64,000 bases of DNA from an uncultured Flavobacteriaceae bacterium (GTDB taxonomy: Bacteria; Bacteroidota; Bacteroidia; Flavobacteriales; Flavobacteriaceae): contig CALSTV010000001.1 in NCBI GenBank assembly GCA_943789365.1, forward strand, positions 2,418,001-2,482,000, read 5' to 3'. Below the pieces are notes generated by a model. It saw only the letters and a program-made list of their open reading frames with translations. It ran no database searches and was not told the origin of the DNA. The position numbers and the translations under genes are program-made. Shown here piece by piece: positions 54,201-62,350 of this stretch; the stretch's first letter is position 1; every line of letters begins with the position of its first letter.

Positions 54201-55415
54201 TGCTTCAAATTGTGTACTGTATTTCTTCGTTTTTGTGTTGTAAATAGACAGTCCATTTCTAGATCCAATCCAAAGTTCTTCTTTGTGTGTTTTATCTTTT
54301 AGAATTGCCGATATAAACCCCTCAATCAAGCTATTGTTGCTAAGTGTTGATTTCGGTTGGCGTATGTGTCCAAAAGGCAGCTTTTGTAAATCTTTATAAA
54401 ACAAGCCGTAGCCCGAAGTACCAACCCACAACACATTATAAGAATCAATAAAAATGTTATTGATGTTGATTAAAGGAATTACTTCTTCTACTTTCATTTG
54501 ACTTTTTGAAGTAAATAGGCCTTTGTACAGGCCCTTTTCAGTTCCTAAAAAATATGTTTTACCGGTTTTGATGATGGAAGTAATGTTGTTTTGAGTGTTC
54601 CATTCAGGGATATTGATACATTCAATCTTATCTGTTATGTTGGTGTCAGAATTCCATATAAACAGCCCTTTTTTGCAACTTATCATTGTATGGCTGTTAT
54701 CCATGGGATAGCTTGCCAGGAGTTCTCCTGTCACGGTCTGGGACCAGATGGAAAGCTTATTTTTTGTTTTGTCATACGTGTGAATTGTACCATTGTCATC
54801 AAAGAAGTAAAAGCGCCCATTGATGTGTAGCATTTTTTTTAATTCGGGTAAATGAAAGGAGTTTCCTTTAAAAGGAATTTTTTTGATGTTGAGAGGTGGT
54901 AATTGATTTTCAAGCGATAGATTCAGGTGGGTGTCAAAAGTAATCAGTCCCGTTTTTTTATGAAAGAACCATAGGTTTTTATTCCGGTCAATATCAAACA
55001 TAAAAGAATTTGGAGCCAATTTAGGAATGTCTATTATTAAATGAAAAGATAGGGTTAAAAGATCATAGCAAAACAGCCCCTTGTCTTGAATTAAGATCCA
55101 AATTTTATCTTTGGTGCCAATTAATTTATGTATCCTATTTCCAGGGATGCTTTCTTCGTTGTTGGGGTCCCATTTGAATTTTTGAATGCTGTATCCGTCG
55201 TATTTATTCAATCCGCTGTTTGTGCCTATCCAGAGAAAGGAGTTGCTGTCTTGGATGATGCTTATGGCATCGCCGTGAGAGAGGCCTTCGTTCGTTGAAA
55301 TTTGCTTAAAACCTTCTACACGATTTAGTTGTTGTGCCCTTATGCTGGTACAGCAGAGGAGGTGCATGTAAAAAGATGTGAGTAAAAAGTTCTTTGTTAA
55401 TTTCCTGTAGGGCAT
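51234..55415 (-). CDS. Hybrid two-component system regulator (HTCS) of the PUL
   Basis: 1393 residues from ATG (MPYRKLTKNF). Signal sequence; ~14 beta-propeller repeats (WIGTNSGL, ILWVGTSGYGLF, DIWLGTKTAGLF); a Y_Y_Y domain ending YTFRIKGTNKDGLWDSE; one TM helix (~810-835). Then histidine kinase (phospho-acceptor His863 in KISHEIRTPL; NLLSNAFKF; DSGKGIPL), receiver (Asp1190 in IISDVMMPEMDG) and AraC-type HTH. Such proteins bind an oligosaccharide in the periplasm and activate their PUL. It lies in the middle of the locus, divergent from the SusCD unit, and is the obvious candidate to bind the shared C-box sites. Confidence 0.95.
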   Translation of the reverse strand: MPYRKLTKNFLLTSFYMHLLCCTSIRAQQLNRVEGFKQISTNEGLSHGDAISIIQDSNSFLWIGTNSGLNKYDGYSIQKFKWDPNNEESIPGNRIHKLIGTKDKIWILIQDKGLFCYDLLTLSFHLIIDIPKLAPNSFMFDIDRNKNLWFFHKKTGLITFDTHLNLSLENQLPPLNIKKIPFKGNSFHLPELKKMLHINGRFYFFDDNGTIHTYDKTKNKLSIWSQTVTGELLASYPMDNSHTMISCKKGLFIWNSDTNITDKIECINIPEWNTQNNITSIIKTGKTYFLGTEKGLYKGLFTSKSQMKVEEVIPLININNIFIDSYNVLWVGTSGYGLFYKDLQKLPFGHIRQPKSTLSNNSLIEGFISAILKDKTHKEELWIGSRNGLSIYNTKTKKYSTQFEALRNKHIRFIFQDSENDIWLGTKTAGLFRYRDKKLIKQFTEGTDKEHGISSNNIVSIAEDHLGQVWIANFNNGINIYNKKTDSFTHIFHEPYNKQSLGSNKLTYLYYNDVRKCMYASSRDAGITIINLKDRDELQYSHIVADGTSKGLSINHTWTIISDNDNTFYIGTIGGGLNTLRYEKDSPYNYTIERVTTTSGLADNDISSIQIGNDNNIWIGGRGISVFNPETKKITNYDVEDGLQSNTFKIGASFFDKGANVMYFGGVNGTNFFTPSKIKSTTTTTDVQITGIEIFNSPVPIGDEINDRILLHSKITDTTKIHLKAEENQFSINYKPLNFINPKKNKVKYILEPYHKEWVTSLYPNHKAAFSNLPTGNYTFRIKGTNKDGLWDSEEARMYIYIKPYWYFSNLAYFFYFLLIFVLFYGYHRYTNNRKKIEEKLIEAEKRHLLNQEKFDFFTKISHEIRTPLTLIAGPLEDLIQNREAIQNRNEVLKSMRKHTNRLLNMANNLLDFRKMDLGHEVLSTSPTEINEFVSEVFLFFKEKASSKNIAYQLIKLTQDITVYVDREKLETILINLLSNAFKFTPTNGTISLKIELKGDAKKTAVFNKNEEPILNYLKITLADSGKGIPLKKLNQIFNQYYQLEKNNTFSTKGTGLGLALVKSICKLHHFKIDAVSKPNKGSIFSLRIPVGKEYLGKDEIQVEQSHQFSPPQEAQSSEESLKYFEQTILDLVDKDHVITKKILIVEDNKEIQQYISSHVKKYFKVLNAENGKEGFEIAKRELPDVIISDVMMPEMDGMEFSKLIKTNEELHHIPIILLTAVTSTANELEGLKLGIEDYVRKPFKIELLLAKVFTILENRKYVAEYYAKQLHFNPKSTSKLTDDDLFLQKTIQLIEDNIENEKLNITFICNAMAMGRTKLYTKIKDLTGKSIVEFVRDIRIKKAGNLLAITEQTVQEVILNVGLNDVKYFRKHFKAMFNQTPSEYRKSKGEVK

Positions 55416-55484
55416 AAACAAATCTAAGTGTTTTTATGAATTTATTCAATGCATTACTATGAAAAATAATGGGTTTGTTGAATA

Positions 55485-55542
55485 GCCCCTTTTATATTGT
55501 TGAATCACCCCCTTTCAGAATTGCCGAACTCCGATACTTTTG
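55485..55542 (+). promoter_or_regulatory. PUL promoter D: C-box operator plus -7 box
   Basis: GCCCCT (55485-55490), ATATTGTTGAATCACCCCCT (C-run 55508-55512, T at 55513), then 22 bp to TACTTTTG (55535-55542). The two C-runs are 23 bp apart. Precedes the 302-residue T9SS protein. Confidence 0.78.
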
Positions 55543-55586
55543 GAAAACCAAACAAAAACTTATTAAACCATTAAAAACAAACTACA

Positions 55587-56495
55587 ATGAAAACAAAAAA
55601 CTACTTTTTACTGCTTTTTGTAACAATGACCGCTACGGTTTCAGCTCAAGATTTAATTGTAAAACGAGTGAATAATGTGTCGCCTTATTCTCCAAGTTTC
55701 TCAGGCTCATCATATTATTTTTCCTTTGTCGAAGTTCAGGTGCTAAATGCTACTATAGATTTAAACGATTACAAATTAAAGTATAAAGATGGAACGGATA
55801 ATTCAACAACAACCAAATCTATTGGTGCCATGTTTACTAAAACTATTGATAGTTATACAGATTCAAACCCCAATACAAGTACAAGTGACAACACCTCGAT
55901 ACCTGTAGGGGCCTCTTTTTATTTTGTTGAAATGTATAAGGTTGGTGGTGCAAGCAACCTTTCCTTGTCAAATGCTACCTTTTACAAAGTGTTTGCTGAT
56001 TATATGGGGTTTTCAGAAGCAGAGATGATCGATAAAAAATATTTCACAGTGGCTACAGTTGGTAACGAGGATTTTGATGCTTCGCTGAGTCATGCAGGTT
56101 CAGTGATTACCATAAAAAACGGAAGTTCAAATGAAGATATTTGGGAAGATGGTCTGGTAGATGATACAAAGGCGGTTCGAGTAACGCTGAGTCCTACAAC
56201 TACATTTAATCTTTCACAATGGAACTACAGTTCTGCAACCTTAGTTGTAAATGATGATTTCAAGAGTTATGAACAAGTATTTACACCGAACCCAGCTCGT
56301 GCGGGAACGGAATTGACATTCAATGACAAGAATCAAAAAGAAATTAGAGTTTATGATTTTTCTGGAGCGCTTAGAGATGCAAAAAATGGCGTAACGGAAA
56401 GTTATATTGTGCCAGAGAACTTAGGTCAAGGAGTGTATTTTTTTAATATACAATCCGAAGATGGACAAAGTGTTCACAAGATAATTATCAGATAA
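55587..56495 (+). CDS. Secreted T9SS-tailed protein of unknown function, PUL-linked
   Basis: 302 residues. Signal peptide (MKTKNYFLLLFVTMTATVSAQ). Residues ~25-205 form a beta-rich domain (VEVQVLNATIDLNDYKLKYKDGT..., SFYFVEMYKVGG...) reminiscent of lamin-tail-like surface domains, with no catalytic motif recognised. C-terminal ~75 residues are a T9SS sorting domain (FTPNPARAGTELTF...IRVYDFSGALRD...GVYFFNIQSEDGQSVHKIIIR). First gene divergent from the HTCS, with its own C-box promoter. Could be a surface glycan-binding protein; unproven. Confidence 0.75.
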   Translation: MKTKNYFLLLFVTMTATVSAQDLIVKRVNNVSPYSPSFSGSSYYFSFVEVQVLNATIDLNDYKLKYKDGTDNSTTTKSIGAMFTKTIDSYTDSNPNTSTSDNTSIPVGASFYFVEMYKVGGASNLSLSNATFYKVFADYMGFSEAEMIDKKYFTVATVGNEDFDASLSHAGSVITIKNGSSNEDIWEDGLVDDTKAVRVTLSPTTTFNLSQWNYSSATLVVNDDFKSYEQVFTPNPARAGTELTFNDKNQKEIRVYDFSGALRDAKNGVTESYIVPENLGQGVYFFNIQSEDGQSVHKIIIR

Positions 56496-56631
56496 GTGTA
56501 CACTCCCTCTGTTTAGATTTTAGTGGTGAGTTTTAATAGGAGTTCACCAAATTGAAATTGTTTAAGATGGAGTGTCGTGACAACCAGTGGTACGAAATCG
56601 ATTCAATCGAAAAATAGGGTTTTCGTTAAAA

Positions 56632-56690
56632 GCCCCCTAAGATATTGATGAATTACCCCCTATAGGAACTACAGAATTCAATTAGTTTTG
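56632..56690 (+). promoter_or_regulatory. PUL promoter E: C-box operator plus -7 box
   Basis: CCCCCT (T at 56638), ATATTGATGAATTACCCCCT (T at 56661), then 22 bp to TAGTTTTG (56683-56690). The two C-runs are 23 bp apart. Drives GH2-susC-susD. The TTG at 56688 lies inside the -7 box, ruling out the longer GH2 start. Confidence 0.8.
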
Positions 56691-56729
56691 AATGACAATA
56701 CAAATGAGTACAAAGAATATCCGAATACA

Positions 56730-59312
56730 ATGAATTCAAAAAGAAATATCTATTTAATTGGCATTTTAGGTGTCTTAACCTTATCAAGTTTTGTGATCAT
56801 AGGTTTTAATAAACATAAATCAAAACTTGGTGTTTTAAATAATGCAAATAGACATGTTTACAAAATAAATAAAGATTGGCGTTTTCAATTAGGTGATAGT
56901 CCTGATTTTAGTAACGATACATTTAATGACGCCTCTTGGAGGTTGTTAGATGTACCGCATGATTGGGGTGTAGAAGGTACATATGACACTATATATGGAA
57001 CCGATTGGCAATCTGGGTACCTTCCAACAGGTATTGGATGGTATCGAAAAGAATTAGAGCTCAAGGAAGACCCAAAATCACATACTGTAGAATTGCAATT
57101 CGATGGTGTGTACATGAATAGTACTGTATGGATCAATGGGAATTTCGTAGGGAATCACAAATATGGATATACTGCTTTTTATTACGATGTAACTTCGTTT
57201 TTAAGAAAAGGAAAAAATACCATTGCGGTAAAGGTAGATCATTCTAAGCCAAAATCAGGGAGATGGTATACAGGTTCGGGGATTTATAGAAATGTATGGT
57301 TGAGCATACTGCCAAAAACACATTTTAAGGCCTTAGAACAATATGTAGATGTTAATGTTGTGAATGATAGCTTGGTCATGATTGAAGCACATGCTGAAGT
57401 AGTCAATAAAAATAACAATAAGTTGAAAGCGTCATTGGTGCAAAAAATCTTCGATGAAAATCTGAAATTTTTAACAAGTAAAGAAAAGAAGATTCAGGTC
57501 GCATCCAATGGTAGTATTACTGCTTCTCAAAAAATAGAGCTCATAAACCCTCAACTGTGGTCGTTACAGACCCCGAATAGACATGTCATTGTAAATGAAT
57601 TACATGATAAGAAAGGGAATATAGTAGATTCAGATACCTTATATTTCGGAATTCGAAAGATTGAATTCAGTTCGAAGTGGGGATTTAAATTGAATAATGA
57701 AAACATAAAAATCAAAGGAGTTTGTATGCATCATGCTGCTGGGATCTATGGTTCAGCAGTGCCGGAGAGCATCTTGTTGTATAAATTACAACTATTGAAA
57801 GATATGGGATGTAATGCCATACGAACGGCGCACAATCCGTTTTCACCAGAATTTTATTCACTATGTGACTCGCTTGGAATCTTGGTGATGGACGAGGTTT
57901 TTGATGGTTGGGAAAATGCGAAAGCAGAAGACGATTATGGGTTGTATTTTGAAGAAAATTGGCAACAAGATGTGACGTCTTGGATTAAAACAAACAGAAA
58001 TCACCCAAGTATCTTTATGTATAGCATAGGAAATGAAGTAAAGAAACCTTCGGCTGAAACTCAAAAAATATTGATCGATTTTATTAAAAACATTGATGAT
58101 ACCCGTCCTATTACACAAGGAGGACATGACCCTACAAGAGGTATGGTAGATCATTTGTCAAAAACCCAATTGGATATCAAAGGATTTAATGGAGACGGTG
58201 AAGAAATTGGAAGGTATGAATCCTACCATAAAGCGCATCCAACCGTTCCTGTGATCGCAACAGAAGTACCACATACGTACCAAACAAGAGGTGTCTATAG
58301 AACAACAACCAATTGGAGACGGAGAGATTTTCCTGCAAAATGGGAAATTAGAAAAGGAACTGCAGGAACTATGAAAGGTCTTGAAGGAAAATGTTACCCA
58401 ATTCCTGATCTTTCGAAATCAGAAGTGTTTCCTGAAGAGGAATCTGCATATTATACTATACATGATAGTTTGTATTCGATTGTGAATCCTAATTTCTGGA
58501 AAGAAAATTTATATTTGCAATCCTCTTATGACAATGCTACGGTACGATCAAGCGCCCGAAAAGCATGGCAAAAAGTGGAAGAACTGGACTATGTAATGGG
58601 GCAATTTAGATGGACGGCTTTTGATTATTTGGGAGAAACCAACCAATGGCCATCTCGATTTGCGAATTTTGGAGTTATTGATATTGCAAACCTTCCAAAA
58701 GATCACTACTACTTGTATCAAAGTCTTTGGAGTAAAAAGCCAATGGTACATCTTTTACCACACTGGACACATCCAGGGAAAGAAGGAATTGCCATTCCTG
58801 TAGTTATTTATACAAACACGGAAGAAGTGGAACTGTTTTTAAATAGAAAATCGCTAGGAAGACAAACTTATAAAGGAGAGCAACTCGTATGGAATGTGCC
58901 TTATGAAAGAGGAACCATTACCGCGAAAGCATACGACAAAGGAAAAGTGGTTGCGGAAAAATCGTACAGCACAGCCACAGGAGAACAGCAGTTAAAAATT
59001 ACAACTAGCAAAGACGTACTATCCTCAAAAGATCACGAAAATGCTATGGTTACTATTGATATCGTTGATAGCAAAGGTAATTTATTCCCTTATGCAGATG
59101 ACTATATTTCTGTAGCAATAGAAGGAGCAGGAATATTAAAAGGAATTGATAATGGAAGTCCTATAGATTTGACCCCGTATAGCGCTTCTTCAAAAAGAGC
59201 CTTTAGAGGGAAGTTGGTGGCTTTTGTAGAAGCGCAAGGTAGTGGAGAAATAACCATAGCCATAAAAACAAAAGAAGGAGAAACAAAAACAATTAAACTA
59301 ACCAGTAAATAA
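56730..59312 (+). CDS. GH2 glycoside hydrolase (beta-galactosidase-like)
   Basis: 860 residues from ATG (MNSKRNIYLIG), N-terminal membrane anchor/signal. Sugar-binding domain (DWRFQLGDS...VPHDWGVEGTY), Ig-like domain and TIM barrel with IRTAHNPFSPEFYSLCDSLGILVMDEVFDGW, acid/base E436 (YSIGNEVKK) and likely nucleophile E512 (IATEVPHTY), then C-terminal Ig-like domains. Removes beta-linked sugars, most likely galactose or a modified galactose, from the non-reducing end. First gene of a GH2-susC-susD operon (29-bp gap to susC). Confidence 0.92.
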   Translation: MNSKRNIYLIGILGVLTLSSFVIIGFNKHKSKLGVLNNANRHVYKINKDWRFQLGDSPDFSNDTFNDASWRLLDVPHDWGVEGTYDTIYGTDWQSGYLPTGIGWYRKELELKEDPKSHTVELQFDGVYMNSTVWINGNFVGNHKYGYTAFYYDVTSFLRKGKNTIAVKVDHSKPKSGRWYTGSGIYRNVWLSILPKTHFKALEQYVDVNVVNDSLVMIEAHAEVVNKNNNKLKASLVQKIFDENLKFLTSKEKKIQVASNGSITASQKIELINPQLWSLQTPNRHVIVNELHDKKGNIVDSDTLYFGIRKIEFSSKWGFKLNNENIKIKGVCMHHAAGIYGSAVPESILLYKLQLLKDMGCNAIRTAHNPFSPEFYSLCDSLGILVMDEVFDGWENAKAEDDYGLYFEENWQQDVTSWIKTNRNHPSIFMYSIGNEVKKPSAETQKILIDFIKNIDDTRPITQGGHDPTRGMVDHLSKTQLDIKGFNGDGEEIGRYESYHKAHPTVPVIATEVPHTYQTRGVYRTTTNWRRRDFPAKWEIRKGTAGTMKGLEGKCYPIPDLSKSEVFPEEESAYYTIHDSLYSIVNPNFWKENLYLQSSYDNATVRSSARKAWQKVEELDYVMGQFRWTAFDYLGETNQWPSRFANFGVIDIANLPKDHYYLYQSLWSKKPMVHLLPHWTHPGKEGIAIPVVIYTNTEEVELFLNRKSLGRQTYKGEQLVWNVPYERGTITAKAYDKGKVVAEKSYSTATGEQQLKITTSKDVLSSKDHENAMVTIDIVDSKGNLFPYADDYISVAIEGAGILKGIDNGSPIDLTPYSASSKRAFRGKLVAFVEAQGSGEITIAIKTKEGETKTIKLTSK

Positions 59313-59341
59313 TCAAAAACTAACAAACGCAAGCTTAAATT

Positions 59342-62300
59342 ATGAAAATTAAATTGACAATTTGTTTTGTTTTTTGTCTTAGTTCTTTGGTCTCATGGGC
59401 GCAAAGCACTATTTCAGGAACAATCTTAGACGCATCAAAAAACCCGCTTCCGGGGGTAAATATTATTATCAAAGGGACAAATGATGGTACAGTTTCAGAC
59501 TTTGACGGAAACTATACAATTAAAGTGGATGAAGGACAAATTTTAGACTTTACCTATATAGGCTTTATTGAGCAGTCGGTGGAGATAAATGGACAAACCG
59601 TTTTAAATATTACCTTAAAAGAAGATTTTGCAAAACTTGAGGAGGTTGTGGTAGTAGGATATGGTACTGCAAAAAAATCAGATTTAACAGGGTCTGTGAA
59701 GTCAGTGACTTCAGATGAATTTCTCCAAGGAAACAACAATAGTGTACAAGGTTTGATATCGGGTAAAGTTGCAGGTGCGCGTGTAACCTCATCAAGTGGT
59801 GCTGAACCTGGAGCTGAAGCCACCATTCAAATAAGAGGGGTGAATTCTATTTCAGGAGATAACAATCCGCTGTATGTAGTAGATGGAATTCCTGTTCCGA
59901 ATACTTTTAATTTAGGGACAGATCTCAATCCTAATGATATTGAAAGTATCGATATATTAAAAGATGCATCGGCGACGGCAATTTATGGATCGAGAGCGGC
60001 GAACGGACTCGTTATGATTACCACGAAAAAAGCAGGGAAAGACAAAACGAAAGTTACCTTTAGTGCTGCCTCTGGTATAAAAGTATTGGTAAAACCTTTT
60101 GAATACGCTTCCGGAGCTGTTATGGCGACAACTGCAAATGAAACTGAAGAGTTTTTTGGTCGTGAACCGATTTATACTGAAGAGGAAATTGCTGAAATTG
60201 GAGCCGGTACAGATTGGATAGATGAAGGGACCAGAGCAGGGATATTTTCTGACTATTCGGTAGGTGTGTATTCTCGTGGTGAAACCTCTGTTTTCAATGT
60301 GAATATGGGCTACTATAACAATGAAGGAGTGATCAAAAATTCCGAATTTAACAGGTTGTCGCTTTCTACGAATTACTCGAAAAAATTCAATGATAAATTT
60401 TCTATGGATGGATCGATACGTGTCTCACATATCAATAACAATACCTTTTCTTTTAATGAAGGAAATAGTAGAGACGACGTATTGTATAGATTGTTAAGTA
60501 CTTCCCCTTTGTTTCCTGCCTATAATGAAGACGGTACCTATGGTACGCCACGAAATAATGTAGCTACTTTTGATGAAAATCCACTACCAGCAATTCTTGA
60601 GTCAACTAATGACAATAGAAGAACCAGTGTCTATTCAACGCTTGGATTTGAATATGAATTTAATGAAAATCTGAATGCTCGAATTAATTCTGGATTCTTA
60701 CTACAAGATTCTTTTACAGGAAGATACCTGCCTAAAATTGTTCCTAGCGGTGGATTGGTTGGTGGTTTTGCAGAAGTGAGTCATCAAGACGTAAGAGATT
60801 ATTTGCTAGAGGCCTTTCTAAATTACAATCTTGATATAGAAAAGAATAATACCAAGTTCTTATTAGGGGTGTCAACGCAAAATAATTTCAACGACCGCTA
60901 TAGAACAACGGCCAAAGGCTTTAATTCTGATGCCTATTTATACCATAATTTAGGGGCAGCAAATACGATTGATCCACTGTTTTCAAATTATGTGACCACC
61001 AAAAGACAATCTGCATTTTTTAGAGTAAATAACAATTATGCTCGTAGATATTTACTAACCGCAACGGTGAGGATGGATGCCTCGTCACGATTTGGAGATA
61101 ACAATAAAACAGGTGTATTTCCATCGATTGCTTTTGGTTGGAGAGCTTCAAATGAAGACTTTTTAAAGCACTCTAATGTTATTTCGAATTTGAAAATTAG
61201 AGGGAGTTATGGATTGACAGGAAATGACAGGATTCCTGCAGGACGTTCGAATGCCTTGTCTGAGACCACTTGGTCGACCTATGCATGGGGAGGAGAAAAT
61301 GGTGCTGTAGGTTTTAGTCCTTTAAACATTCCGAATCCCGACCTAAAGTGGGAAACCACAAAACAATACAATATTGGATTCGAATTAGGACTGCTGAAAA
61401 ATAGAGTTCAAATTGAATTCGACTATTACGATAAAACTACCGATGATTTATTGTTCCAAAGAGATATCAGTCGTTATCTTGGAAAGAAAACCTTCCTACA
61501 AAATATTGGGTCTGTTCGAAACAGTGGTGTAGAGTTTAATATCGATGCAATGGTGCTTAGAAAAGGAGACTTCAGATGGTCCTTAAACTACAACGTTGCC
61601 TATAATGAAAACGAAGTGCTTGAATTGCCTGAAGGAGCAGAGAGTTTAGCATTGGATGATAATGTGGGTGTTGGAGGGTCCAATTTCCCAGGATATCATA
61701 AATTACAGGTAGGAAAACCCGTCAGTGCCTATTATGGATTTGAAATAGATCGTATGTTACAAGCAGATGAAACTAGTGATGTACAACCTGAAATTCAGCC
61801 TGGAGAATATACTTTTAAAGACCAAAATGGAGACGGTGTTATAGACGAATTAGACAGAGTTTATTTAGGAAGTGGGTTGCCAAAGATTACTATGGGAATG
61901 ACAAACTCATTTCAATACAAAAACTTTTCAATGGATATGGTATTTACAGGAGCCTTTGACTATGTGCTTTTTAATGTAAACAGAGCCAGAAACGAAAGCC
62001 GTTGGTGGAAATCGGCTGAAGATAGGTGGACGATTACCAATCCGGATACCGATATTCCAAAGACGAATGGCTGGACTAATTCATCGGTTACAAACGACCG
62101 ATTTATTGAACGCGCGTCCTTCGTAAGGATACAGAATATCACCCTAGGATACAGAATTCCGAAAGAAGTTATTGGATTAAAGAATTTTAGAATTGCTGTT
62201 TCAGGAGAGAATTTGCATGTGTTTACAAATTACGAAGGATTTGATCCTGAACTTACTTCTTCAAACGACCCAACAAAAGCAGGTCTCGATTATAACACAT

Positions 62301-62347
62301 ATCCACAGAACAGAGTGTTTAGTTTAAAAATTAATGCAGAATTTTAG
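59342..62347 (+). CDS. SusC/RagA-type TonB-dependent outer-membrane transporter
   Basis: 1001 residues. Signal peptide (SWAQ end), carboxypeptidase-regulatory-like domain (STISGTILDASKNPLPGVNIIIKGTNDGT), plug domain (EEVVVVGYGTAKKSDLTGSV..., GVNSISGDNNPLYVVDGIPVP, ASATAIYGSRAANGLVMITTKK) and a 22-strand-type barrel ending FSLKINAEF. Imports oligosaccharides using TonB energy, with the SusD lipoprotein as lid. Immediately upstream of susD (3-bp gap). Confidence 0.96.
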   Translation: MKIKLTICFVFCLSSLVSWAQSTISGTILDASKNPLPGVNIIIKGTNDGTVSDFDGNYTIKVDEGQILDFTYIGFIEQSVEINGQTVLNITLKEDFAKLEEVVVVGYGTAKKSDLTGSVKSVTSDEFLQGNNNSVQGLISGKVAGARVTSSSGAEPGAEATIQIRGVNSISGDNNPLYVVDGIPVPNTFNLGTDLNPNDIESIDILKDASATAIYGSRAANGLVMITTKKAGKDKTKVTFSAASGIKVLVKPFEYASGAVMATTANETEEFFGREPIYTEEEIAEIGAGTDWIDEGTRAGIFSDYSVGVYSRGETSVFNVNMGYYNNEGVIKNSEFNRLSLSTNYSKKFNDKFSMDGSIRVSHINNNTFSFNEGNSRDDVLYRLLSTSPLFPAYNEDGTYGTPRNNVATFDENPLPAILESTNDNRRTSVYSTLGFEYEFNENLNARINSGFLLQDSFTGRYLPKIVPSGGLVGGFAEVSHQDVRDYLLEAFLNYNLDIEKNNTKFLLGVSTQNNFNDRYRTTAKGFNSDAYLYHNLGAANTIDPLFSNYVTTKRQSAFFRVNNNYARRYLLTATVRMDASSRFGDNNKTGVFPSIAFGWRASNEDFLKHSNVISNLKIRGSYGLTGNDRIPAGRSNALSETTWSTYAWGGENGAVGFSPLNIPNPDLKWETTKQYNIGFELGLLKNRVQIEFDYYDKTTDDLLFQRDISRYLGKKTFLQNIGSVRNSGVEFNIDAMVLRKGDFRWSLNYNVAYNENEVLELPEGAESLALDDNVGVGGSNFPGYHKLQVGKPVSAYYGFEIDRMLQADETSDVQPEIQPGEYTFKDQNGDGVIDELDRVYLGSGLPKITMGMTNSFQYKNFSMDMVFTGAFDYVLFNVNRARNESRWWKSAEDRWTITNPDTDIPKTNGWTNSSVTNDRFIERASFVRIQNITLGYRIPKEVIGLKNFRIAVSGENLHVFTNYEGFDPELTSSNDPTKAGLDYNTYPQNRVFSLKINAEF

Positions 62348-62350
62348 ATT

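Noticed and set aside
56688-56729. TTG start giving a 14-residue longer GH2 protein
   Set aside because: The TTG lies inside the TAGTTTTG -7 box, so it would be upstream of the transcript start.
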